From Anoplopoma fimbria (Eukaryota > Chordata > Actinopteri > Perciformes > Anoplopomatidae), in assembly GCF_027596085.1 (NCBI RefSeq), contig NC_072467.1, positions 14,563,976 to 14,627,975 on the forward strand: a DNA stretch of 64,000 nucleotides. Reading direction: 5' to 3'. Positions within the stretch are counted from its first letter, which is position 1, and every line of letters begins with the position of its first letter. The notes under the pieces are model-generated. The model did not search any database. It was not told the DNA's origin and was given only the letters and a program-made list of their open reading frames with translations. Positions 34,401 through 49,869 of the stretch are shown piece after piece. The position numbers and the translations under genes are program-made.

Positions 34401-37400
34401 TGTCAAAACCCTGCTGGCAAATAACGATCGTTTTGTGCAATGAGGCAGTTTATAACATTGAGTGTTCCATTAAATGCAGCTTTAGTTTGTGTGTGTGTGT
34501 GTGTATGCCTTGCTGATATTCATTTAAAGGGTTTTCTGGTGGATTAACATTTTGAATAGCATCTGTGTGATTGTTGGAGGGAATCTATAATTTATGTATG
34601 TAAATTGAAAAAGCTTATTAAATCATATATTTAACAATGTAATTATTTGTGAAAGCAAATACTGCATGCCTTAATGTAAAAGACTTGTTATTAACACTCA
34701 GTGTAAATTGAAAAAGTGCTCATGAATCCTTTCATAAATGAGGAACATCCTCCTAGATAGTTGTTGCTAATCTGTACACATCACTTTAAGCCTATTCAGA
34801 TATGTATTAATAAGGACATCTGCTTGGCCATTATGAAAAACAAAGAGGTAGCAGTTTGATCTGTGGCTCAGAGTTCTTCCCTCTGCCTGACCTTGTATCT
34901 GCCCTTCACCTCCTCATCACCCCTCTTCCTCGTTCTCTCCATCTGGCTTATTGACCACTGACCACTTTTAACTGACATGAAGAGGCCATAAACGTTATGT
35001 AAAATAAAGTGCATTCAGTAGAGTTGTCTGTCACTATGGTTTGGTCCTTCCCACTTATGTTGCATTCCTCCAGTCCATTTCTACTCTCTAAGATGGCCCA
35101 ACCTAATTATTTCGTCTCATGTTACTAACCTCTTCTTCTTCTACTTCTTTTTAACGGTGGATTACAGCCATTTGCAACCTATAGAGCCAGTTTCTGACCA
35201 AACTACGCTGTAGCAGAGATTAATACCAATAGAAAATTGAAATTTGCTTGACAATTGTATGGAAGTTATGGAGGTTTTTGTTTATTGGATGACTCAGTTG
35301 AAACAAAATGGCGAATCTTGGCATTTGTTCATTTTATTTAGCGCCAAAATCAATCAAATGTTACTTTTGGAATAGCTCAAACGAGACTGGTAAGCGGTTG
35401 TCTGAAGTCACATGAAGAAGCCAGATTTGACTGTTCCTCACCTTGGGTTCAGGGAGCAGGTGAAGTCTTTTTTTGATCATTTTCTGACATTTTGATGGAC
35501 CGAACAATTACTCGAAGTTAATCTGTAAAATAAAGTGACGGCCTAATCGATCGTGAAAATATATATTTTTTCATGAATCTCATCTCGGAAGTGCAGAGCC
35601 AACCCACCCGGTCTCATTTTCTCCTGGAATCACGGAATGCCTCCATTTATCCAGCCATTTCTCCCTCCCTCCATCCATCCTCCCAGTCGGACACGCCTCA
35701 TCCCAGTTTGTCTGTGCTTGACCCCTGGCCTCTATCATGATGGGGTCTACGTCAGGCCTGATTGGATGATTTACACACTGTGGAGAGGCAGCGGAGGACG
35801 AAGAAGGAGAGCGGGGAGGGGCAGGAGGAAGGATTGGATGGCGGCAATGAGAGGGGGATAATGAAATGGTAAAAGGGTGGAGGAGAAAAGGGAAGGCGGG
35901 GAGAGATTAATGATGTGAAGAGGTAGATATTACTGTGCTCGGACTGATAGATGTAGGGCTTGATGCAGTCCGTCTCCCCCGGGCGCGGATACTTCCTCAC
36001 TCCCCGTTCACTACTTCCCTTTGCCTCGCTCCCTTGCTATGTATCCCCGTCTTTCGGTTCAATCAGCTCACACTCTTCCTTTTCTTCATACCTCACACAG
36101 CAACCAACATTGTGTTTCAAAATCAAATGATTCTCTAGCAGAGGCGCACATTTTTTGTAATTTCTGAAAATGGTGGAAACCATAATTAGTAGGGGTGGGG
36201 AAAAAACAGATTGACCTACATTATTTTTTTGGTTTTATTTTTACAGCAGAAGCGAGAAATCAGGGTCAAATTGCACCCTCAAATTTGAAATCCAAAACAT
36301 TGTAAACACTACATGTACAGTAAAGAATGGAAACACATCGCCTGGAAAAGCAGAGCTAGACACGGCTAAAACCGCCCCAAAATGTTGTCATGGACAACGC
36401 TATTTGACCATTTCTCGGTTGTAAGCGCAAACATTTCAAATGTATCTATGTATGTATATTATTTTTCCCCTTTCGGTGTTTGTGAATGACATCCACTTAC
36501 AGGAAGTAAACATGGACCATCGCTGTTTCCCTAGCACTGCAATTTGGTTAAAACAAACCAACATAGACGCCCATAGTGCTCGACTGCTGTCAAGCCAGCT
36601 GTCAGACGCATCTCCGTGTTCAAATCAGCCGACATTACATCTACAGTGCACACGAATCCTGATGTTTATGGTAAAAGCATTCAGATGGCCCAGATCCAGC
36701 TGACATTACATAAAGAGAATGGGGCTGATGGGGAGAGCTAGCCTTGGAGTTTACTGGCAAAGTTAACACAAGGATACAAGTGTGACTACATCCATTTTTC
36801 AAAATAAGGTTTTAAAACAGGGTATAAATGCAGATTTGAAAATAAGATTAACTGGATTATATTATAAACCATGTTCCCTGTGTCCTTTATGCTTTAAAAA
36901 AGAAAATACCACTAAATTGTGAGGCAAATGTCTTCAGGGGTTTCTAGGAAAAAAATAAAATAATTCCTGACAATGACTGATATAGTCTATATTATGACAA
37001 ATATTTTTACTTTATTAATTTAGAGATTTTCCAAGCTTAAGTCCCTAGAAGTGTATGATTTAAATTTTTCCCTCAGTCTAATGACAAAAAAGGTAACAAA
37101 AATGACCCAATCTTGTAGAATTGCAATCCTTAAAAAATAGCAATACATATTGAATCGCCATCAAAGTCTTGTGGTCTTGTCCACCTTTGTCTTCCTTAGT
37201 ATGTCATGGAAATGCAGAAAACACAAGACATCCACCACCTTTACAGCATATTTCCTGTCTGACCTGCAGTGGTAACTTTCCATGCAGATAGTTATGCATA
37301 TAGGAATATGGATGGAGGCCTTTGGGGTTAAAGGCTGTGGATAATCCACTGCTCTTTCTCAAAGATTCTAAATGGGTCCGGTGTTCCCACTGACGCCATT

Positions 37401-37440
37401 TCTACAGAGTGAAGAAACAATGGACCAATCGGAGCTTTGC
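34401..37440. other. Intronic DNA, mostly unique
   Basis: A short GT tract lies near 34,489-34,503. 34,600-34,830 and 36,430-36,710 are free of obvious repeats. No open frame shows a recognisable domain. Confidence 0.4.
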
Positions 37441-38480
37441 AGGCAGGATTAAGTACGGGGATTTCATTTTATAACAGACTGGAGCTTGTTATACAGCGGC
37501 ACCCATGACAAATAGTGACAGAAAAACTGTGTGAAAATACTCCTAAATCCTGAATTCTTTTATGGCTGTGATAAAGCAGCACCTGCTACCACAGCTCAAC
37601 AAGTACATTTTAATGGAGGTGCTCACATGCAAAATTGAGTATTATTATCAGGTGTTTTAGGCAATTATATTTAACAATATATAATGCCATTAACATGTGA
37701 GAAAAGCATCACATAGTGACTCCCTGGATACCAGACATATTGTGCGTTGTAAATGAAAAACACAATAACAGCAGGGGGACTTTAAAATCATTTATTTCTT
37801 GATGGATGATCAGCTCTGGTTGGTGCCGTTCCCCCATCATTTACTTCACCTCTGTTCCGGGTACTACCCTTATGTTACCATCCTTACTGCTTTTTTCCTT
37901 TTTTTTGGTCTATTTACAAAACATAAAATAATAAAAGTCTTAATTGCTTAAGTCTAATGCTTTTCCCACTATTTTCACCTTGAGATACTTCTTATCACGG
38001 CTCTTAGGGAACCTTTCGGCGACTGCCATCGGCAAAAGGTCTCTGCAAAGTAAAAGACTGACTCTGGGAAAAGTGCAAAATAAACACACACCCATTAAAA
38101 GCAATTAAAATTGCCCGAGGCAAGGAGTGTGCACTTTGAAATTCCTTTTTTAAAGCATTGTTTCAAGCCAACGAGAAAGCACTTTGTAATGCATTTTTTT
38201 ATATGAACGCATTCTTTTGTTTCACATAATGAAGGCTTTTTCGTGGGGGGGGGTCTCGTCTTGTTATTTCAGAAATGATGAGGACTTAACTGCCGGTCCT
38301 GCTGCTGCGTTGTGGCACAGAAAGTGTGAGCCAGTTAGACAAGACCTCTGTCATGTTGAGACTCAGCTCTGAGGAGATGACTCTCTGCATACCTCACACA
38401 CTCTTCTGGGAGTCCGCCGCTGCACAGTCCATTGTTTTGAAATCCCTTTGTTAGCACTTTTGAAGGTTCATCTTCTTTTC
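37440..38480. promoter_or_regulatory. Low-repeat block, candidate conserved non-coding region
   Basis: About 1 kb without microsatellites, transposon signatures or R-family repeats, in a very repeat-rich intron. Candidate only; nothing in the sequence proves regulation. Confidence 0.2.
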
Positions 38481-38489
38481 TATCGTGAA

Positions 38490-38820
38490 GTACAGCAATT
38501 CAACTTCCATGAAGTTCATTGAAGGAAGCAGAGGCCTCTGCAGAGCCAATTGGAGTGTTTTTTGACACCAACATGCAGCCTCTGGGAGTTAGAATTAGAG
38601 GCTTCTTCAATGAACCTTCTTCGATGAATTGTTGGTTGTGGGAGGCGAACACCAGCATTGAAATGAGGGACATTGAGTTAGAAGCCAGAAGGCCGCTGGA
38701 CTCACCAGATGCCATTCTGCCTTTGTTTCAACATTTCAAGATCATCGGCATGGTTCAGAAGTGTTGGGCCCACGAAAAGTGGTGCAGAAGTTGGTTTTGA
38801 AAGTCCTGCAGGGCTTCTGG
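38490..38820. other. Unusual block open on both strands, identity unknown
   Basis: A 93-codon frame on the plus strand (38,519-38,800) overlaps a 71-codon frame on the minus strand (38,500-38,715). Base composition is more even than the surroundings and no tandem repeat explains the open frames. I recognise no domain in either. Options are a decayed retrocopy, a fragment of an unknown element or a conserved non-coding block. Confidence 0.25.
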
Positions 38821-39009
38821 CTTCATCCCTCAGTCATCTTCCTCAACGTACCCTTTAGGGCTGGGTATCGGTACCGAGGCCGTTCAGGAAATATCCCAGT
38901 ACCAAGTAGTATCAGAACAATACCTTCAATCGATCATTTTTGTTACCAGGTCTAGAAACAAATTACTATTTGTATGGTTTTCACGCAGCCAATCACTGCA
39001 TGCGTTCTT

Positions 39010-39260
39010 ACCATAGACGTATATGAGAAATGGACCCAGTCATCTTGACGTCACCAATTGGTTTGTCGGCTGCCGTCTTGAGGCCATCTTGACTTTTGCC
39101 ACCCAATCAGTGAACAGAAGTGACCATATTTGGAATGCGGAGGAGTGACATGGAGACATCGTATATGCCTCTGGTAGCCACCTGTCAATAACAAGGTAGC
39201 CCCGCCCTAAAACATACTCTGCTTTATGGTCTATTTGACTCCAAAGGTTTATTGTCGTTC
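39010..39260 (-). repeat. Interspersed repeat, family R1, copy E
   Basis: In reverse sense it carries 'ccataaagcagagtatg' (also in the copy at 59,032) and the 'tttggaatgcggaggagtga' part. It shares 'tttatggtctatttgac' with copies at 41.2, 56.0, 57.9 and 59.0 kb. Confidence 0.75.
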
Positions 39261-39867
39261 TCCTCAATATCACAATAACGCTAACAGTTACGTTACCAGG
39301 GCAACCAATCCGATGTCACCTTGTCACTAAGTGAGGCGTTTGAATTCATTTAGACAAACTACATGGCTTTTTTCATTCTTTTAAACTTGATTGTTTTGTT
39401 TTTTTGTCCTAAAAGATAAAAAACACAGCCCTAAAAACGTGCTTTTATTTTTCTTAATGTCTTAAAGAAGACACTGTGTGCCAGAAAAATCAGGATACAA
39501 CGTTTACCCACAATGCCCCCAACATCACCTCTCTGCTCAGGCTGTTCTCACTCACTGTTCCTTCTTACACCTAAAGTAATGCACTGTAACTCCTATACAA
39601 CCCCAATAACTTGCACAACCTTAACTAACGCCACATTATGTAACTTATTTCAACCCAAACCACGAATCTTTTCCTAAACCTAACCAAGTAGTTTCTGCAC
39701 ATTTGGACGCGCATAAATGGGAAATAACTTTTCTGAAGCTAAAACATGAACGGTTGCATGAGGACAGTTCGCGTGGAAGCTTCTTCGCTACAGTCGGCAA
39801 CGCAGCTGGCTAACAGAAGCTGCTCCTGTGGGACGTAACAGCCTCACAGCTCTGAGCTGTCGGCTCT

Positions 39868-39899
<32 letters not shown>

Positions 39900-41242
39900 C
39901 TGTGTCTGTGTGTCTGTGTGTGTGTGTTTGTGAAGGCGAGTGTGTTGGAGAGGCAGAGAGAGGACTCTGAGTCCCTGCTGTCTGGGCTGCACAGACTGAG
40001 GAGCAGATCACTGAGGACTTTTGTCTTTTTGCTGCAGGCGCACTGTCATGCGTCCAACTATGTTACTACTGTCTGAGTCTTGAGCATTCTGTCTGTCGAC
40101 CTCTTTAGGGACAAACCGAGCAACCGTGTAGTACACTGTGTGTACCGTGTTCATGAGGATAAGAAAGCAGCCACGTTTTTGTATTGTATCGATATGTCTA
40201 TAAACTCTTTAAATCCTGAAAGTAAAACCGAAATCATGAATCCATTACTTGATTGATAGAAGGTTTATCGGCAGTCTTTTTGAAAACGGAGTCTGTCAAA
40301 TTAAATAAAGTCCCTGGTTTTAGTTCTTAATGGTGAATTGGAATGCCTTTGGACTGTTGATCGGACTAAACTGATGTGTTTTTTGGAAAATTGTGATGGC
40401 CATTATTCCCTATTTTTCTCACATATTATATACTAAACCAGTGTGTCCTATCCTGGACGATAGGGAAGTGTCCAAAGACAAGTCTGAGAAGGCACCAAAT
40501 CATGTTTTTTCAAGTATTTGCCATTGTCTCTGCTTAAATTCTCAGCCAGGTCTCCTAAAAATGATGTTCCCACACAACGAAACGGCATTACTGTTCATGT
40601 CCTGTTTGAATCCAGAAGTAGCAAACTTATTTTAACCCAAACCATGATGTCTTACTGAACCAAACCAAAAAGGTTGGAATGTGACCTGCGGCCCCTTTGC
40701 TGCATGTGTACCTGTGTTTATCTTCGGCTGTTCTATATAATAAAGACATTCAAATCTTGTTGATGAACACGTATTTAAAAATCTTGATATGAAACATATT
40801 TTTGGTTAAAGGGCAATGTGATTCAACATATCTGTGGTTTGCAGAAACTAACTATTCCCATATTTTATTTTGGCGACTAGTTTATAATATTAAATCCCAC
40901 TGCAAAATCAGTAAACACAAAGTAATGTCAATCCTTTTAAAGTACCTACATGGGCTCACCACACAGTGTTAATGTAAGTTCAGCCAAGATTCCTTGTATG
41001 ATTTTATTTAGGAAAACATGAGCCAATAAAGTAAGAGCATTTAAAGACTTGTTCTCAGTGCCGAGCCTAGCATAAAATAAATAGCAGACGATTATGTAAA
41101 ACCACATGAAGCAAGATAGAGATGAAGGTCTGCATCACAATGTAACGTTTACACTCTGAGTCATTCAAAAGAAAGGGAGGTAGAATTCCATGTGGTTTAT
41201 ATCACAGTGAAGGGAACAGCCAGGTTAAAACCAGGTTAAAAC
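39261..41242. other. Intronic DNA with dispersed-repeat scraps
   Basis: 39,580-39,730 ('tttcctaaacctaaccaagt') resembles 43,020-43,080, and 40,590-40,680 resembles 18,560-18,610 ('ttYgaatccagaagt' type), all scraps of a dispersed fish repeat. An imperfect GT tract lies at 39,873-39,929. No exon. Confidence 0.45.
39873..39929. repeat. Imperfect (GT)n microsatellite
   Basis: GT units with interspersed CTGT variants. Confidence 0.93.
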
Positions 41243-41640
41243 CAGGCGGCAACCTCCGGTTCTGTCGAGTGAAGCCAATGCGGAAGTGTCTTAAAACCTG
41301 CATTCTCTCTACTGTCCATCAGGGGGCGACTCTGGTTGTATAGAAGTCTATGAGAAAATGACTTTACATCTCTCTTGATTTATTCCCTCAGTAAACATTG
41401 TAAACATGAGTTTATGGTCTCAATCTCTAGTTTCAAGTCTTCTTCAAAACAGCATGATGTTCATTTAGTAAATTATGGTCCATTTAGAGTCAAATAGACC
41501 ATAAAAAGGAGTATGCATTAGGGCGGACTTACTGGGATTGACCGGTCTTTGCCGCTACCAGAGCCGTATATGGCGTCTCTACATCACTCCTTTGCCTTCC
41601 AAATATAGTCACTTCTGTTTATCGGCTGCAACGTCTGAAC
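41243..41640 (+). repeat. Interspersed repeat, family R1, copy B (most complete)
   Basis: It starts 'ggcggcaacctccggttctg', runs through 'gaagccaatgcggaagtgtc', the 'cagggggcgac' part and the 'gtttatggtctcaatctct' block. It then passes 'ccatttagagtcaaatagac' and a final 'gccgtatatggcgtctctac' part. All other R1 copies align to pieces of this one. Confidence 0.8.
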
Positions 41641-41759
41641 GTTGGTGAATGGCTCTCATGAGATCTAACGATGACATCATCATAGCGAGTCAGTCACAGA
41701 GCTCAATGCATGTAAACAGGGTGTAGTGAGAGGAGTGTGACATCAGACCAGAGATAAAC

Positions 41760-42030
41760 CCCTCCCCATCCACATCCACCTTTATCTCCCTGCCCATCTC
41801 TCCTCGCCTCGCCGTGAACGACGCCTTCACTTTCCGTCCTCTCATTTCCCCTCCCTCACTTCCCAGCATTCCTCTCTCCCGCTCTCTCTCTCTTTCTCTC
41901 TCATTTGCTCTCATCCCTTCAGCCCTCTCGCCCTCCGCATCCTCCATCATCCATCCATTCCTCCACATCCATTCTGCTGCAGCACTCTTTATCCTACACA
42001 TATTCCACATCCATTCCTCCCCTCCCTCCC
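41760..42030 (+). repeat. Pyrimidine-rich (TC/CCT) tract
   Basis: A strand-biased C/T-rich stretch with CTCTCTC runs, ending at the CA microsatellite. The open frames on both strands arise from this low complexity. Confidence 0.75.
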
Positions 42031-42043
42031 TGTCTCAATTCCA

Positions 42044-42044
<1 letters not shown>

Positions 42045-42116
<72 letters not shown>
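42045..42116. repeat. (CA)n microsatellite
   Basis: 72 bp of CA with one AA interruption; forms an inverted pair with the GT tract at 42,224. Confidence 0.97.
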
Positions 42117-42221
42117 GCTCGGTGGTGTGGAATGGCCTTTGTGAAGAGTAAATTGCTTGCCCTCTCAGTTCACAACCAATTCACAGGATGGCAGCTGGGC
42201 AGATTAAACTCCCAGCTCCCA

Positions 42222-44668
<2,447 letters not shown>

Positions 44669-44792
44669 TGTATGCTGGCACTCATGCTAATGGGCGTAAC
44701 AATGGACAGTGAGAAAGAGAGAGAGGAAGACATAAAAGATAGGGCGTTGGTGTCTCTGCTGAAAGAACGATGACTTGGAGAGAATACAGAGT

Positions 44793-44795
<3 letters not shown>

Positions 44796-44835
<40 letters not shown>
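44796..44835. repeat. (CA)20 microsatellite
   Basis: 40-bp perfect CA tract, partner of the GT tract at 44,549. Confidence 0.97.
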
Positions 44836-44839
<4 letters not shown>

Positions 44840-45396
44840 CAGAGTTTTGCCCAGTTGATATTCATTTTTTATCAGCAGTATCCTGCTCTGTAGTAGACAT
44901 GCTCAGCTTGTAGCAGCAGTGTGTTTCTGCATCGATGCTGTCTTTCGTCTTCAACACTCAGTCACCACTCATAAAATCCGACCCCTCGCTATTTTTACAG
45001 CGATGTAACAACTGTTCTATTTTTAACTACATCTACAGCTCCCATGAGACACATTTCAGTTGCTGGAGATGTGAAAGAGCCTTCGGTCGGAGCTGAAATA
45101 AAAAAGGAAATGGGTCTTACTATAAGGAAATAGCAGTGTGAATGACTTCCTTATCAAATATCCCCCTAATTCACCTCAATGACTTCACTGTGTGTAGGGA
45201 TTTTATCGCAACTACTACTCTTATCAATACTCCTTATGGATAATGATTCTTTATCGATACTCTAACAAGTTCATTTTCATTACTAAATAATTGCTTTTTA
45301 ATATTTTATTTTAAAACATGATTAGAATTGATTTATATTTGAAATATAAATAAATGTTTGTAGAGCAGCAGCAGCAAAGCCACTAATACAAAGTCT
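44836..45396. other. Intronic DNA, nothing recognised
   Basis: AT-rich spacer before the complete M1 element. Confidence 0.4.
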
Positions 45397-46159
45397 TTAA
45401 CTCTCTGGACCCCAAAACACTCAGGATTGAAAAGCATGTTATTTTTAAACAATGGCCAACATGTCACAATTATTCCTAAACCAGAACCATTACAGTCAGA
45501 TTTTTCATCTTTCTGACGGTCCTTGAACACATCCTGTGCTACGAACACTTCCGCCAGAAAAAAGCAACCGAAGCTAAGCTTGAAATTAATATATTTTATC
45601 TTAAACATTTTATTCTACATGTCTCATTTCAAATATAGCCCCAAATAAACGGTTTGCTTTTACCAGATCCTGCAAAATACACTAAATTCTGTGCATCTCA
45701 GCACAACTAGGAAGCCATGATTGATTTGCCTGAGACCAACAGTCACGTCATAAAAAATCTGTAAAACTTAGAACTGATTCCGTGACTGAACTGCCGGCTG
45801 CTGAGCACAGAGCAGACAGGAGAGGCTGCAAGTAGAGGTTGTACATTTTTAATAGTTCAATAAGTGAAGCATGTAGAGATTTTTTTCTGGTGTTTTCCAA
45901 TTTTTGTGAAATAAATTATGAAATAGGAAATTCAACTTGCGTTTTTTCTTCTTTTTTATAATTTATGGCATTGTCACTTTGTCATACTGCACAAAATACA
46001 TGTTGAGTTCTCTCTACATGATTGTGCTGTTATCGTAGAGGTAATGGACTTTTATATTGCAGTGAAAAACAAGACCAAAGAGAGTAAAATGAGACAGGAG
46101 CAATAAAAAATAAAAAATAATAATAACACCCTGAAACTGCTTGTGGTTCAGAGGGTTAA
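45397..46159 (+). mobile_element. MITE-like element, family M1, copy 2 (both ends present)
   Basis: It is flanked by TTAA at both ends (45,397-45,400 and 46,156-46,159). The left end CTCTCTGGACCCC and the right end, read inward as CCCTCTGAACCAC, match at 10 of 13 positions. TTAA targets with CCC-type ends are the hallmark of piggyBac-like transposons. The 755-bp interior has no open frame and aligns with 3,088-3,830. Most likely a non-autonomous piggyBac-type derivative; superfamily is inferred. Confidence 0.72.
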
Positions 46160-46604
46160 TATCAGAACTGGAAACATATCCAACATGTCAACAAAATAAG
46201 TTATATTCCTAAACGGAGTCTACAAAGCCCCACAAACGGAGCAGGGGTAGCGTGGTGTTAATTACACAAAAAAGATTTTAAAAAAGTTTCGATGACTTGT
46301 GTCACATCATGCATGTCTATATCATCATTTCCCGGAGCTCTGAAGTATAAATGTTTCCAGCGGATGTTCAGATTGTGTGAAATTGGCTCAAAGTTGGAAT
46401 GCAGATTTGAATGGGGAAACGAGCGCAGTGGTTTCAGTAGCCGTTGCATCTCCTTCCAGAGAGGTCCGTTTCCTTATCGGGCCGCTGGGATCTGTGGGGA
46501 GGCCCGCTGGGAAGCAGTCAGTGTGCACAGATCACAACACTCAGGAAACGGAGCATTCCTTCGGCCAGACAGAGGAAGAAGTGGGACATGAGTCAGGCTG
46601 CAAC

Positions 46605-46605
<1 letters not shown>
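46160..46605. other. Intronic DNA, nothing recognised
   Basis: Spacer between the M1 element and a GT microsatellite. No coding exon supported. Confidence 0.4.

Positions 46606-46661
<56 letters not shown>
46606..46661. repeat. (GT)27 microsatellite
   Basis: About 55-bp perfect GT tract. Confidence 0.97.
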
Positions 46662-46662
<1 letters not shown>

Positions 46663-49600
46663 CGAGAGACTGGGGATAAGCGTGTGTGACTGTGTATTTT
46701 CCATGTATTTTGTACATCTCTCTCACACATTCTTGACCTCGCTGGAGGAGCGCAGCAGTGAAATTAGGTCAGGATTATTCCAGCTCACATTACAGTCGTC
46801 TCCCACCGGCCTTATGTACCAAAAGACCGGCTACCTTAAACTGTTGTCACTCCAAAATAGTAAATTTGTTTCTCATTTATACAATAGTTTCAGATTGGTC
46901 TGTACAATATGGAGAGAATCCATATATTTTTGACCATATATGTCATTATTGCAACGATATTGTAGGATAGACCATTGGTGCTTTCAGAAAATAGTCACAC
47001 CATGAGATGTTTGATAACTAAATGGGTTAAGGCAAAGACTAGAACAGCCAGAGCAGTCTGGTAAATTCAGAAAAGGACATAATTCAACTGTGATGCATGA
47101 AAAGACAACACTATATAACAATATTCAAAGTCCTAGACAATATCTAGTCTCATATAGAGTATTTTAATTATTGCCCAGCCCTAGTTTCCGATTATGCTTA
47201 CTGCCCTGTTTATCCTTTCTGCTACACTTCACACTGTGGGTGTAGGAAAATATATTGTCAATTGTGATATAATCTGTTGTGATACTGTAACAATTTTTAA
47301 TGAATAGTTTAAACGCAGTCAATACTTTTATTTTATTTGCAAAGAGATGCACCCTCTCACTGTATATGTGCCCTCTCATAGTAGTGCTATGATGTTGGAT
47401 ACTAGAGGGACTGTGATAAATGCAAATTGCATAAAGAAACTAAACTGTTTTTACTCAGATTGTATGCATATGATGTTGTGTTCTTTATACTATGAGAGCT
47501 TTCCTAAAATCACAACATATCGCCTTGCTTACTTTATCACAATGTATAGGAATATATTGAATCCCCTGTATCATGATACGTATCTTATCACCAGTTTCTA
47601 AGACACAGCCATGTCACACACAGATCTCAAAGCATCTCATCAACTGCTCGCCAGATGTCATGACATTTGATACAGATGTTCATGTTCCCCAGAGGATGAA
47701 GCCTAATACTTCTCACGACCTTGACCTTTTTCCTCTGACTCCACTGGGGTCAGAATGTCAACTTTGCACACAGGCTGCATTGCCGTCATAATTGCGGTGG
47801 CGGTTCCTGGTCCCCAGAGGATGCACACTATTGATTTTAATGATCTTGCTCCCTCGGATACAAAATGTCTTTTGATTATACATCGCATTCAAGATGCCAA
47901 GGGGGATAAGCAGGAACAGTGGTGGGCTGTGTGGTGCTGATTTTGGCATTGGGGATGCACCAGTACCAGTACTTACATTTAGATACTTGCCAATACCAAG
48001 TACCAATATGAGTACTTAGTAATACCATTACAGTTATAGCAGTATCATCATCAGATGTTCCTCACAGTCTGACTGTTACAAATTAAATAAACAACATGAT
48101 GCCATTGCAGACATTTTGTCATTCAACATTAAGTTTTCCTGATACAAATATACAATAAATGACTTTTAATGGATCTTCTCCGTAGCTTCCTCTTTTCCCT
48201 CTTGGTATAAGTTCACTTCAGTAACCCATCCAAACCCATCTAGTGTTGAATGAGGGGATATGATGAGATTGCTAGTTGTGGAAAAATGTAATTAAGCAGA
48301 AACAAATAAGTGTTAACTGTCATCAGCAGGAACATTTAGCTAATAGCGGTTTGAATTAACTAAACTGCTCATTGGATCCCAATGGCTTCCCGGCTCATAG
48401 CATCCATATATGACTATAAATGAATATGTGTAAGATGAAGCATTACAGTTCTTCGTTGGCTCTCCTCTCCCTCTGGTCCATTAGAATAATGTAGGTCAGT
48501 CATGTTCCGGCGTTCCTCATCCAAACTGACATGTTGTCAGCTCCTCCCTTCCTTCTTTCAATTCACTAATTCTACATCTCTGGCAATTTATTTCAACTAG
48601 TCAGTGTGTGGAAAGAACTGTACAAACAACAAATAACCGTAAATTAATACTGTTGTTTATCATGTAGAACACTCTAAAATGTAATTGAAAGGTTCTTTAA
48701 TCAAATCTGGACGGCTAGAGGGTGGGAAATCCAGTTTGTCTGAGGCTGACGCCAGACCCCATTGATGCAATTTGCACCATATATCAAAAATGAATTCTGA
48801 CTCTTAGAAGGGTAAGAACATACACAGACATCATACACATATCGCTTCAATCAGCATGAGTTACTCGTTCCAGGGATGAACGTGGATAAATTCTTCCCTA
48901 TCAAAGCATCCATTGGTGAAGTTATGCAGCATCACTTTCCCTGGTGCAGATTTACGAAAAAGATTAAGAAATATAGACTTGAAAAAAATACCAAAGCAAG
49001 GCTAACTGTGCGTTTTCTTTTCATTCTATTCTTTCCCAACAAGTCTTTAAATATATAATGCAACTTTTGTCAGGAGGACAGGTAGGGAAGGACATCTGTT
49101 ACGTTAACTAACTAATCAATTTGGTGTTCTCTCATCCAAATACTAGCCCCGGAACTATCCATTCATGAAATGGAATTGCACACTTTAACATTAATGGTTT
49201 GTGAGAGTGGCATTTAACACTGTAACGGGATGCAACAGAAGTAGTGCTGGCCGGTCATAAACCACAGAACGGCACATAGCATATTGTTAATAAAAATAAT
49301 ATATTCCATTGATGTAATTCATCGACTCACATTTAAGGATATACTCTTACTAATGATTAAATGCGGAGGGACAAAAGTAGCAAGTAAAATGCAAAAGTAG
49401 CAGAGAGAAGGCAAGCACATCATAACCTCTGAATGATGTGAAAGGTGATAAACCTTTCACTTTCACTTCTGTCTTTCAAAAAATAAATATCGCTCTCAAC
49501 TAGATTTTTTATGGTTTAATGGCTATATATTTAGGTTTTTATTACTTTCAGTTTTTTTCCTGCTCCAAAATTTTGGGTATTATATCGGTCGACCCCTACG

Positions 49601-49860
49601 TGGAGGAATGACACTGAACGGATATTTGTGGTGTTTTGAAATCCAAATAGTTTTCTCTTTTGGAAGACAGTACCACTAAAAATATCATTGCAATCTTTAC
49701 TTTAGGTGCCAAAATATCTTGATCTGGACCAGAGTGTTAGTCTTATCGATAAGATAAGATAAGATGATATGTTGGTAGTATGTAACAGCCTGAACAACTC
49801 AGGCAGGTTGTGTAGGAGCCCTGATGTTGATAATCCAAGTGTAATCCACGTAAATCTCCT
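46662..49860. other. Intronic DNA, nothing recognised
   Basis: About 47,950-48,030 ('gatgcaccagtaccagtact', 'gatacttgccaataccaagt') looks like a dispersed fish repeat. The rest is AT-rich and without recognisable features. Confidence 0.4.
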
Positions 49861-49869
49861 CTAATCTAC

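Noticed and set aside
45397..46159. LTR or endogenous retrovirus
   Set aside because: No TG..CA ends, primer-binding site or polypurine tract. TTAA flanks and inverted ends fit a DNA transposon derivative better.
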